Source: Streptomyces musisoli (GTDB lineage Bacteria; Actinomycetota; Actinomycetes; Streptomycetales; Streptomycetaceae). From it: a DNA stretch of 64,000 nucleotides. Positions 17,777 through 26,043 of the stretch are shown piece after piece. Location: NCBI RefSeq assembly GCF_016741855.1, contig NZ_JAERRH010000004.1:372001-436000 (forward strand), written 5' to 3'. The notes below the pieces were generated by a model. It saw nothing but the letters and a program-made list of their open reading frames with translations, had not been told where the DNA came from and made no database searches. The position numbers were made by a program, and so were the translations under genes. Position 1 is the first letter of the stretch; the number at the start of each line of letters is the position of its first letter.

Positions 17777-18451
17777 GTGGCCAGGAACTCGGCACGAACG
17801 AGGACGGTCTTGGGCCAGGGAGGGGAACCCCGCCGCCCGCAGCCGCGGGACGGGGAGCTGGGCGCGGCGGTCGCGCGGGCCCAGGAGGGTGACGAGACCG
17901 CCTTCGCGGTGGCCTACCGGATCGTGCAGCCCGGCCTGCTGGGTTATCTGCGGGGCCTGGTCGGCGAGGACGCGGAGGACGTCGCCTCCGACGCCTGGCT
18001 GGAGATCGCCCGGGACCTCGGCCGGTTCCGGGGCGACGGCGCGGGCTTCCGCGGCTGGACCGCGACCATCGCCCGGCACCGCGCGCTGGACCACTTGCGC
18101 CGGCAGCGGGTGCGGCCGCGGGCGGCGCAGCTCGAACAGGACGCCCTGGAGCTGCCCGGCCGGCACAGCACCCACGACCAGGCCCTGGAGTCGCTGTCCA
18201 CGGAACGCGCGCTGGAGCTGGTGCGCGGGCTGCCCCGGGACCAGGCCGAGGCGGTGCTGCTGCGGGTGGTCGTCGGCCTCGACGGCCCGGCCGCCGCGCG
18301 CGTCCTCGGCAAGCGCCCCGGCGCCGTCCGCACGGCCGCGTACCGGGGGCTGCGCCGCCTGGCCCGCCAACTGGGCACCCACGGCCCGGCGGGCGGGAAA
18401 GCCGGCGGTGTGACGGATGGCGATCCCCCGACGCTGGGTGAGTCGAGATGA
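17777..18451 (+). CDS. ECF-family RNA polymerase sigma factor
   Basis: A 224-residue ECF sigma factor. Region 2 contains GDETAFAVAYRIVQPGLLGY, DAEDVASDAWLEIARDLGRF and the promoter-melting segment FRGWTATIARHRALDHLRR. Region 4 has LVRGLPRDQAEAVLLRVVVG, then GPAAARVLGKRPGAVRTAAY and the final RGLRRLARQL. It is closely related to the sigma factor at 19857. GTG 17777 has AGGGGAA 9 bp upstream; a TTG at 17810 is an alternative closer to the paralogue's N-terminus. The gene ends in a low-complexity stretch followed by a single-span membrane protein gene that is probably its partner. Confidence 0.9.
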   Translation: MARNSARTRTVLGQGGEPRRPQPRDGELGAAVARAQEGDETAFAVAYRIVQPGLLGYLRGLVGEDAEDVASDAWLEIARDLGRFRGDGAGFRGWTATIARHRALDHLRRQRVRPRAAQLEQDALELPGRHSTHDQALESLSTERALELVRGLPRDQAEAVLLRVVVGLDGPAAARVLGKRPGAVRTAAYRGLRRLARQLGTHGPAGGKAGGVTDGDPPTLGESR

Positions 18452-18805
18452 ACGGCAGCGGGCGCGGGACGTATGTAGAGGCGGCCGGCGCCCCGGCCGC
18501 GAGGACGCGCGGCACGCCGGCCTCCGGGACGTACGGGACCACGGCGGCCGCCGACGGCTCCGGGCACCCGCCCCCGACGCCTTGCGCGTGCGCGTCCGGT
18601 GCGGCCCGCGGGCGTGTGGGTGAGGGCGTGTCGGTCGGCGGGTGTGCGGGTGAGGCGGTGGCGGTGGCGGTCGGCGGGTGTGCCGGTGCGGTCACGGTGA
18701 TCGCCGGTCGTGCCGGCGCGGGTGCGCGAGGGTGCGGCCGTGCGGGGCGCGTGTGGGAATCGGTGTACGGGTTTCCGGGTGGACCGGACGAGGACGGGAA
18801 CGGAC
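18452..18805. other. Low-complexity gap in the first sigma cassette
   Basis: 354 bp between sigma factor and membrane protein. A frame opening with ATG at 18448, overlapping the sigma stop, runs to 18813, but its product is low-complexity Gly/Ala/Cys-rich sequence built on repeated GGTGYGGGT-like DNA. I do not accept it as a gene. A promoter for the next gene could lie here. Confidence 0.5.
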
Positions 18806-19585
18806 ATGGGTGAACGGCACTGCGGGGAAGGGCCGCCCGGCTGCCGGTGCGCACACCCCGGCGGCACCGTCGCCGCCCCCGAGCCGGCCGACCCCTCCGG
18901 CGGGTTCGCCGGGCTGGAGACACTGTTCGGCGCCGCGCTGCGCGCCGAGGACGTCGACCCCGACGCCGAGCGCCGCGCCGTGGCCGCCTTCCGGGCCGCC
19001 CGCGCCGCAGGCACGCACGGCGCGCGGTCCCGCGCCCGGGACGACTGGCGGCCCGGGCGGCCGCGCCGCGGCCGACGCTCGCTGCGGACCACCCTCTCGC
19101 TGGCGCTCGCGAGCCTCACCGTCGGCGGGGTCGCCGTCGCGGCGATCGGCACCGCCGGTTCCGGCACGGACGGCGACCGCCCCGCCGCGCGCCGGCCCGC
19201 GGTGCCGCCGGCGAGCGCCGCGCCCGCCCCGGGCCGGCCGGCGGCCGGCACCGCGACCGACGGCCCGACGGCCGATCCGTCGGACACCGGACCGGCCGGG
19301 CACCCCGCGCACCCGGCCACCGCCCGGGACACCCTGGCCCACTGCCGTACCTTCGTCCGGGCCGGGGAACGGGGCGGCGCCCTGGAGGCGACGGCCTGGC
19401 AGCGGCTCGTCACCGCGGCGGGCGGCCGGGAGAAGGTCGCGGCCTACTGCGCCGCCCAAGTGGCGCAAGCACAGGCACACAACGCCGACAAGGCGGATGA
19501 TCCCGGCAACACCGGCAAGGGTGAGAACAAGGGCGGAAGCCCGGGGAAGCCGGGCGGCGGGAAGGCGGCCGGCGGCAAGCGGTAG
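18806..19585 (+). CDS. Single-span membrane protein paired with an ECF sigma factor
   Basis: A 259-residue protein with a cytoplasmic N-terminal region of about 90 residues, one membrane helix (TTLSLALASLTVGGVAVAAIG), a Pro/Ala/Thr-rich outer linker, then a short conserved module with two cysteines (HCRTFVRAGERGG, then LVTAAGGREKVAAYCAAQVA) and a Gly/Lys-rich tail. The N-terminal half contains an HC..C.C cluster (ERHCGEGPPGCRCAH). The layout, and a related protein after the second sigma factor, suggest an anti-sigma-like membrane regulator, but no standard zinc anti-sigma domain is recognisable. ATG 18806 was chosen as the first start after the low-complexity gap. Confidence 0.65.
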   Translation: MGERHCGEGPPGCRCAHPGGTVAAPEPADPSGGFAGLETLFGAALRAEDVDPDAERRAVAAFRAARAAGTHGARSRARDDWRPGRPRRGRRSLRTTLSLALASLTVGGVAVAAIGTAGSGTDGDRPAARRPAVPPASAAPAPGRPAAGTATDGPTADPSDTGPAGHPAHPATARDTLAHCRTFVRAGERGGALEATAWQRLVTAAGGREKVAAYCAAQVAQAQAHNADKADDPGNTGKGENKGGSPGKPGGGKAAGGKR

Positions 19586-19609
19586 CCGCCCTCCGGCTTC
19601 GCCGAGGCA

Positions 19610-19651
19610 ACGGCCGGGGCCGCCACCCCCCACAGGAGAGGCCCCGGCCGT
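19610..19651 (+). terminator. Terminator after the first sigma cassette
   Basis: Perfect 12-bp stem (ACGGCCGGGGCC) with an 18-nt loop, 24 bp beyond the stop codon. Confidence 0.65.
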
Positions 19652-19658
19652 CGCGCGG

Positions 19659-19678
19659 ACGGGCCGCGCACGGCCCGT
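19659..19678 (+). terminator. Second hairpin with T-rich tail
   Basis: An 8-bp stem (ACGGGCCG) with a 4-nt loop, followed by ACTTTCTT. It forms a tandem terminator with the hairpin at 19610 and isolates the second sigma cassette. Confidence 0.6.
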
Positions 19679-19856
19679 ACTTTCTTCAGCGCCGTGAGTG
19701 CGGTTTCTGTCACACCCGGCCACGCCGAAACCTCACCCTGCGCACATCAGAACCCGGTCACGAGTTAGTTGCATCTTCTACAGACATGGACGAGCAGCGG
19801 TTTAACGCCGTAACGTGCCTTTCGCGCCGACCGAAGACAGGCGTAAAGGGAGTACG

Positions 19857-20519
19857 GTGCTGGGGGACGACGCGGAGCTGACCGCCGCGGTGCGTGCGGC
19901 ACAGGACGGGGACGAGACCGCGTTCCGTACGGTGTACCGCGCCGTGCAGCCGAGGCTGCTCGGATACGTGCGCACACTGGTCGGCGATCCGGACGCCGAG
20001 GACGTCGCGTCCGAGGCCTGGCTCCAGATCGCCCGGGACCTCGACCGGTTCAGCGGTGACGCCGACCGGTTCCGCGGCTGGGCCGCCCGGATAGCCCGCA
20101 ACCGCGCCCTGGACCACATACGCATGCGCGGCCGCCGTCCCGCCATAGGCGGCGACGAGACGGAGCTGACCGGCAGGGCCGCCGAGTCCGACACGGCCGG
20201 CGAGGCCATCGAGGCCCTGGCCACCGACAGCACCCTCTCCCTGATCGCCCGGCTCCCGCAGGACCAGGCCGAGGCGGTCGTCCTGCGCGTGGTCGTGGGC
20301 CTGGACGCCAAGACCGCCGCCGAGACCCTCGGCAAACGCGCGGGTGCCGTCCGTACCGCCGCGCACCGCGGACTGAAACGGCTCGCGGAGCTGATCGGCG
20401 CGGATCCGGAATCGGCGGGCGGACTCGACGCGCTCCCGCCACAGCGAGAACCGCGCCGCGGCGCGGTGACGTCCGCAACTGTGACGCATACGCGTGCGCG
20501 GACGCAGAAGGACATGTGA
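19857..20519 (+). CDS. ECF-family RNA polymerase sigma factor (second paralogue)
   Basis: A 220-residue ECF sigma factor, clearly paralogous to the one at 17777: GDETAFRTVYRAVQPRLLGY, AEDVASEAWLQIARDLDRF, FRGWAARIARNRALDHIRMR in region 2 and LPQDQAEAVVLRVVVGLDAK, then ETLGKRAGAVRTAAHRGLKR in region 4. GTG 19857 was chosen because AAAGGGAG lies just upstream; ATG-less extensions to 19815 exist. The C-terminal 45 residues are basic and unlike the paralogue. The stop codon overlaps the ATG of the following membrane protein gene (TGATG), so the two are tightly coupled. Confidence 0.92.
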   Translation: MLGDDAELTAAVRAAQDGDETAFRTVYRAVQPRLLGYVRTLVGDPDAEDVASEAWLQIARDLDRFSGDADRFRGWAARIARNRALDHIRMRGRRPAIGGDETELTGRAAESDTAGEAIEALATDSTLSLIARLPQDQAEAVVLRVVVGLDAKTAAETLGKRAGAVRTAAHRGLKRLAELIGADPESAGGLDALPPQREPRRGAVTSATVTHTRARTQKDM

Positions 20520-21706
20520 TGGCCGACGAGCAGTACAAGTGGCTGAACCGGGAGACGGCGGAACGCCTACTGCGCGGTGAGCCACTGGAAGCCGTCGACG
20601 CCTCTACCCGTGACCAGGCCGAACGCCTTTCCCAGGCGCTCGGTGCGCTGTCCGCCGAGGCGGCACCCGCATCCGGTGAACTCCCCGGCGAGCAGGCCGC
20701 GCTGGCCGCGTTCCGCAAGGCCCGTGAGGCCGCCGAGGCGGAGCGGACCGCGGCCGCCCACGCCCCCGCCGCCAACCGCCCCTCCGTACCGGGCGCCGAC
20801 GCGGGCCTGGTCCGCATCGGCGCCCCGGTCCGTACCGGAATCCCGGCCGGGCGCCGCCGCCGGGCCCGGCCGGTGCGTCTGGCGCTCGCCGCCGCGCTGG
20901 CCGTCGGCACGCTCGGCGGGGTCGCCATGGCCGCCGGCGGCGGAGTGCTGCCCACGCCGTTCGGCGACGAGCATCCCCGCCCCGGCGCCTCCGTCACCGC
21001 CGGTACGACCACCGGGCCGCCGCTCACCTCGCCCTCCTCGCCGGTCACGCCCGGCGGGGAGGCCGGCACGGGCGCCCCGACCGGGCGTGCGGAGGGGAGC
21101 CGCGGCGCCGGTTCCGACGAGGCCGCGGGGAAGGGCGACGACAAGGACCGGGGCGGTGCTCCCGGCTTCGGTGCCCCCTCCGCGACGTCCGGCACCGGTT
21201 GGCACGGCGTCGCAGCGGCCTGCCGTGCCCTGCGGGACGGCAAGGGCCTGGACACCGGCCGCAAGCGCGCCCTGGAGAACCTCGCCGGCGGTCCCGCCCG
21301 CGTGACCAGGTACTGCAAGGTCCTGCTGGCCGCCGGCGGCTCCGCCTCCGGCAGCGCGAACGGCGGCACCGGCAACGGGCAGGACGGGGACGAGCCCACG
21401 GGCAAGGACGGCAAGTCCAAGGGCGACAAGGGCGACAAGGACAAGGGCGACAGAGACAAGGGCGACAGGGACAAGGGCGACAGGGACAAGGGCGACAGGG
21501 ACAAGGGCGGCGGCCGGCACAGGGGCAGGGGGGACGACGACGCCCGCGGCCACGGCCATGGCCACCGGGGCCACCACGGCTGGGACGGCCGGCACCGCGA
21601 CGGCGCCGCACCCGCTCCCGCTCCCTCCGCCCACGTCCGGCACCCCGCCCACCCGGGCGACAACCGTCCCACCCCGTCACCGAGCCCCACGTACACGGCA
21701 CTCTGA
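20519..21706 (+). CDS. Single-span membrane protein paired with the second ECF sigma factor
   Basis: A 395-residue protein. The cytoplasmic N-terminus (about 110 residues: KWLNRETAERLLRGEPLEAV, then DQAERLSQALGALSAE) resembles domains that bind sigma factors. One membrane helix follows (LALAAALAVGTLGGVAMAAGG). Outside comes a Pro/Thr/Gly linker and the module AACRALRDGKGLDTGRKRAL, then RVTRYCKVLLAAGG, which shares its paired cysteines with the protein at 18806. Next are KGDRD tandem repeats and a His/Pro-rich tail. ATG 20519 (AAGGA 6 bp upstream) overlaps the sigma stop. Anti-sigma function is inferred from coupling, topology and paralogy. Confidence 0.75.
   Translation: MADEQYKWLNRETAERLLRGEPLEAVDASTRDQAERLSQALGALSAEAAPASGELPGEQAALAAFRKAREAAEAERTAAAHAPAANRPSVPGADAGLVRIGAPVRTGIPAGRRRRARPVRLALAAALAVGTLGGVAMAAGGGVLPTPFGDEHPRPGASVTAGTTTGPPLTSPSSPVTPGGEAGTGAPTGRAEGSRGAGSDEAAGKGDDKDRGGAPGFGAPSATSGTGWHGVAAACRALRDGKGLDTGRKRALENLAGGPARVTRYCKVLLAAGGSASGSANGGTGNGQDGDEPTGKDGKSKGDKGDKDKGDRDKGDRDKGDRDKGDRDKGGGRHRGRGDDDARGHGHGHRGHHGWDGRHRDGAAPAPAPSAHVRHPAHPGDNRPTPSPSPTYTAL
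21419..21508 (+). repeat. Tandem KGDxD-coding 15-bp repeats
   Basis: AAGGGCGACAGGGAC-type 15-bp units are repeated about five times in frame, encoding a charged KGDRD array in the outer tail of the sigma-linked membrane protein. Copy number may vary between strains. Confidence 0.85.
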
Positions 21707-21721
21707 CCTGCCCGGCGCTCC

Positions 21722-22062
21722 GCCCCGGCGCCACCCGCCCGCCCCCCGCGCCCCGGCATCACCCGTCCGTCCGGCGTCGCCTCGCCCCGGCGTCGCCTCG
21801 CCCCGGCGCCACCCGTCTGCCTCCCGCGCCCCGGCATCACCCGTCCGTCCGGCGTCGCCTCGCCCCGGCGTCGTCTCGCCCCGGCGCCACCCGTCTGCCC
21901 CCGCGCTCCGCCCCGGCATCACCCGTCCGCCCCACGTCGCCCCGCCCCCCCGTCCGTCCGGCGTCGCCCCGCCCCCCCGCATCACCCGTCCGCTCGGCGT
22001 CGCCCCGCCCCCGCATCACCCGTCCGCCCCGCATCGTCCTGCCCCCGCCTGCCCCCTCATCT
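21722..22062. repeat. GC-rich 78-bp tandem repeat with degenerate tail
   Basis: A 78-bp unit beginning GCCCCGGCGCCACCCG starts at 21722, 21800 and 21878. The first two copies are nearly identical, the third is partial. Degraded ATCACCCGTCCG..GTCGCCC blocks continue to about 22062. The strand bias is extreme (C-rich on plus). Confidence 0.85.
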
Positions 22063-22224
22063 ACCCATCGCACCGCCCTGACCTGTGGTTTTGGACGGTG
22101 TTGAAAATTTTTCGGCGTGAGGTGTGACGTTTCCGGGGCCCGTGACGCAGTACTGAGTGAGCCGACTGGTCATCGGCCGTCGCACTGAGCCGGGGTTCCC
22201 CCCGTACCCAAGGCTCGTGCACCT

Positions 22225-22263
22225 GGCGCGGGCGGGGCACGTTCCCCCGGTCCCGCCCGCGCC
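22225..22263 (-). terminator. Terminator of the L,D-transpeptidase gene
   Basis: Perfect 12-bp stem (GGCGCGGGCGGG) with a 15-nt loop, 43 bp beyond the stop codon on the minus strand. Confidence 0.6.
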
Positions 22264-22306
22264 CCGCAACGCAACCCACCGCCCCGCTCTCCCCGGCAGC
22301 CGCCTC

Positions 22307-23131
22307 TCACCAGGAGACGACGACCTTGTCGCCGATCCGCACCTGGGCGAAGAGCGAGGCCACCGCCGCCTCGTCCCGGACGTTCACGCACCCGTGCGAG
22401 CCGCCCGCGTAACCGCGCGCCGCGAAGTCGTACGAGTAGTGCACCGCCTGGCCACCGCTGAAGAACATCGCGTACGGCATCGGTGCGTGATAGAGGGTCG
22501 ACACATGATGCCGTGACTTCCAGTAGACGCTGAACACACCTTCGCGGGTCGGGGTGTACTCCGTGCCGAAGCGCACCGACATCGTGGACAGGGTCCGCCC
22601 GTCGATCATCCAGCGCAGCGTCCGGCTGGTCTTGCTGATGCACAGCACCCGCCCGGTCAGACAGCGCGGATCCGGTGCGGCGGCCGGCTGACCGCCCGTC
22701 GGATACAGCTCCCACCGGCCCGGCGGACGCGTCATCGCCACCAGCCGCCGCCAGGTCTCGGTGTCCGTCGCACCGGTCCGCGGCAGCCCGCGCTTGCCCT
22801 GGAAGCCCCGGACCGCCTGCACGGTCCGGTCGTCGTACGACCCCGTGGGCCCCTCGGTCAGCCAGGCCACCTGGCGCAGCCGCGCCTGAAGCTCCCGCAC
22901 CCCCGGCCCGCCGTCCCCGCGCGACCACAGCACCCGCGGCGCCGGCTGGGCGGCCGATGCCGTCCGGGCGGGCCCGGGACTTCCGCCGGCCGGCAGCCGG
23001 ACATGCACCGGAAGGCGGTGTTTCCCGTCGGCGCCCTGCGGCTGCACGGTGCAACCGCACAGCGCGGCGAGCGCGGTGACCGCGGCGGCGGCCGAGGCGA
23101 GCAGGGCGGCAGGTGTCCCCGGGATCCTCAT
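22307..23131 (-). CDS. L,D-transpeptidase lipoprotein with peptidoglycan-binding domain
   Basis: A 274-residue envelope protein. The N-terminal signal ends in LAALCGC, a plausible lipobox. A PG_binding_1 domain (about 70-130: GDGGPGVRELQARLRQVAWL, then TVQAVRGFQGKRGLPRTGAT) precedes a YkuD catalytic domain. The catalytic motif is HYSYDFAARGYAGGSHGCVN, with the active Cys and His. Such enzymes make 3-3 cross-links in peptidoglycan or attach proteins to it. ATG 23131 gives the right signal peptide; an upstream start (23218) would bury it. It is divergent from the methylmalonyl-CoA mutase gene with an 80-bp gap. Confidence 0.9.
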   Translation of the reverse strand: MRIPGTPAALLASAAAAVTALAALCGCTVQPQGADGKHRLPVHVRLPAGGSPGPARTASAAQPAPRVLWSRGDGGPGVRELQARLRQVAWLTEGPTGSYDDRTVQAVRGFQGKRGLPRTGATDTETWRRLVAMTRPPGRWELYPTGGQPAAAPDPRCLTGRVLCISKTSRTLRWMIDGRTLSTMSVRFGTEYTPTREGVFSVYWKSRHHVSTLYHAPMPYAMFFSGGQAVHYSYDFAARGYAGGSHGCVNVRDEAAVASLFAQVRIGDKVVVSW

Positions 23132-23211
23132 GCCGAAGATGCTTCCCCGCGTGACCGGCGCCGAACTACGGGGCATGGTGAGTTGGTACGGGTCGTACTG
23201 CGGAGGCATCC

Positions 23212-24792
<1,581 letters not shown>

Positions 24793-24861
24793 ACGACCTG
24801 TCCGGCGGCCCGGCCGACCCGCCCCGGACCGGGTGTCGTACCCCCGTGCGACACTCCTCGC

Positions 24862-25512
24862 ATGTTCGGCGTGATCGACCTCCCCACCTACCTCGCGGGC
24901 CTGACCCTGATCGTCCTGCTGCCCGGCCCCAACTCCCTCTACGTCCTCTCCGTGGCCGCTCGCCGTGGCGTGCGGGCGGGTTACACCGCCGCCGCGGGCG
25001 TGTGGTGCGGGGACACCGTGCTGATGACGCTGTCCGCCGCCGGCGTCGCCTCGCTGCTCCAGGGAAACGCCCTGCTGTTCGGGATCGTGAAGTACGCCGG
25101 TGCCGGATATCTGACCTGGCTGGCGATCGGGATGCTGCGGTCCGCGTGGCAGATGTGGCGGACCCGGCGGGAGCAGGCCCTGGAGGAGGCCGCGCCCGCC
25201 CGGACCGCCGACGAGCGGCCCTTCCGCCGTGCCTTCGTCGTCAGCCTCTTCAACCCGAAGGCGATCCTCTTCTTCGTCGCCTTCTTCGTGCAGTTCGTGG
25301 ACCCGGGCTACGCCTACCCGGCGCTCTCCTTCGTCGTCCTCGGCACCCTCGCCCAGGTGGCCAGCTGCCTCTACCTCAGCGCGCTGATATTCGGCGGCAC
25401 CCGCCTCGCCGCCGCCTTCCGGCGCCGCAGGCGGCTGTCGGCGACGGCCACCTCGGCGGCGGGTGCCCTGTTCCTCGGTTTCGCGGTGAAGCTGTCGCTG
25501 GCCGGCGCGTGA
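24862..25512 (+). CDS. LeuE/LysE-family amino acid exporter
   Basis: A 216-residue membrane protein with six predicted helices of the RhtB/LysE superfamily. The signature LIVLLPGPNSLYVLSVAARRGVRAGY is at the N-terminus and the second conserved block is FRRAFVVSLFNPKAILFFVA FFVQF. The VLSVAARRG segment is closer to leucine exporter LeuE than to LysE. It follows the mutase gene by 69 bp and may share its transcript, but a functional link is not obvious. It ends at a strong bidirectional terminator. Confidence 0.88.
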   Translation: MFGVIDLPTYLAGLTLIVLLPGPNSLYVLSVAARRGVRAGYTAAAGVWCGDTVLMTLSAAGVASLLQGNALLFGIVKYAGAGYLTWLAIGMLRSAWQMWRTRREQALEEAAPARTADERPFRRAFVVSLFNPKAILFFVAFFVQFVDPGYAYPALSFVVLGTLAQVASCLYLSALIFGGTRLAAAFRRRRRLSATATSAAGALFLGFAVKLSLAGA

Positions 25513-25563
25513 CGCCTCGCCGGACCGTGGGCACCGGACGCCCCTGACGCCCGTCCCCGCACG

Positions 25564-25599
25564 TGCGACGGCCCGGGCATCCCTGCCCGGGCCGTCGCA
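25564..25599. terminator. Bidirectional terminator between convergent genes
   Basis: Perfect 16-bp stem (TGCGACGGCCCGGGCA) with a 4-nt loop between the converging exporter gene and the small membrane protein gene. Confidence 0.85.
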
Positions 25600-25611
25600 C
25601 ATGCCCCGCTC

Positions 25612-25806
25612 TCAACCGGTCGGTACGCCGAACAGGAAGGCGAGCGCGCTCAGGACGATCGCGCCGACCGCGAACGCGGTGCCGAGGTCTCCGGGACCCG
25701 GCGGCAGCGGCGGCTGCGGCTGGGTGCGCTTGTACGTGACGTACCCGGCGAGGCAGGCGACGGCGAAGATCCACAAGTGCGCCGGGCTGTCGATGTGTAG
25801 CGTCAT
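25612..25806 (-). CDS. Small two-helix membrane protein
   Basis: A 64-residue protein with two hydrophobic segments (LWIFAVACLAGYVTY and LGTAFAVGAIVLSALAFLFGV) separated by a Pro/Gln-rich turn. ATG 25806 has GAAGGG about 9 bp upstream; the longer open frame up to 25935 lacks a ribosome site and a hydrophobic start. No family is recognised. It is divergent from the HTH-STAND regulator across a 237-bp gap that carries repeated CCGGACAAC elements, so it is a candidate target or partner of that regulator. Confidence 0.65.
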   Translation of the reverse strand: MTLHIDSPAHLWIFAVACLAGYVTYKRTQPQPPLPPGPGDLGTAFAVGAIVLSALAFLFGVPTG

Positions 25807-25938
25807 AGGCGGGCCCTTCGGTCCCGGGGTCCGCCCGTCGCGACTCCACATCTCGCGGGCGGACCCCTCGTGCCTGGACCACCACGGCTGTGGCGGCCCG
25901 GGTACGAGAGTCGGCCGCCTCGGCCCGTCCCGCATGTG

Positions 25939-26021
25939 CCGGACAACTTCCGGACAACCGGCGCCCTGGTCAGACCGCGGATCAACGCGGTTGAATTACC
26001 GGATAACGGCGGGTTGTCCGG
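25939..26021. promoter_or_regulatory. Repeated CCGGACAAC elements in a divergent promoter region
   Basis: CCGGACAAC occurs at 25939-25947 and 25950-25958 (11 bp apart, one helical turn). CCGGATAAC at 25999-26007 faces the inverted copy GTTGTCCGG at 26013-26021. The elements lie between the small membrane protein gene and the HTH-STAND gene, close to the latter's start. Confidence 0.55.
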
Positions 26022-26043
26022 GCCGGGCGGGGAGGGGGGCTGG

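Larger units (their letters stand above)
21707..22306. other. Long intergenic region with repeats
   Basis: 600 bp without an acceptable gene. It holds the 78-bp tandem repeats and their degenerate extension, a short AT-rich patch (GTTGAAAATTTTTC, about 22100), and the terminator of the L,D-transpeptidase gene. Open frames here are Arg/Pro/Ser-rich and repeat-driven. Confidence 0.7.

Noticed and set aside
18448..18813. Open frame overlapping the sigma stop by ATGA, 121 codons
   Set aside because: The product is low-complexity Gly/Ala/Cys sequence from repeated GGTG-rich DNA and has no counterpart in the paralogous cassette.
21412..21520. Repeat array considered as CRISPR-like
   Set aside because: Short 15-bp units in frame within a coding sequence, without spacers.
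21722..22127. Long plus-strand frames in the repeat region
   Set aside because: Arg/Pro/Ser-rich translations of tandem repeats in several frames at once, with no ribosome site.
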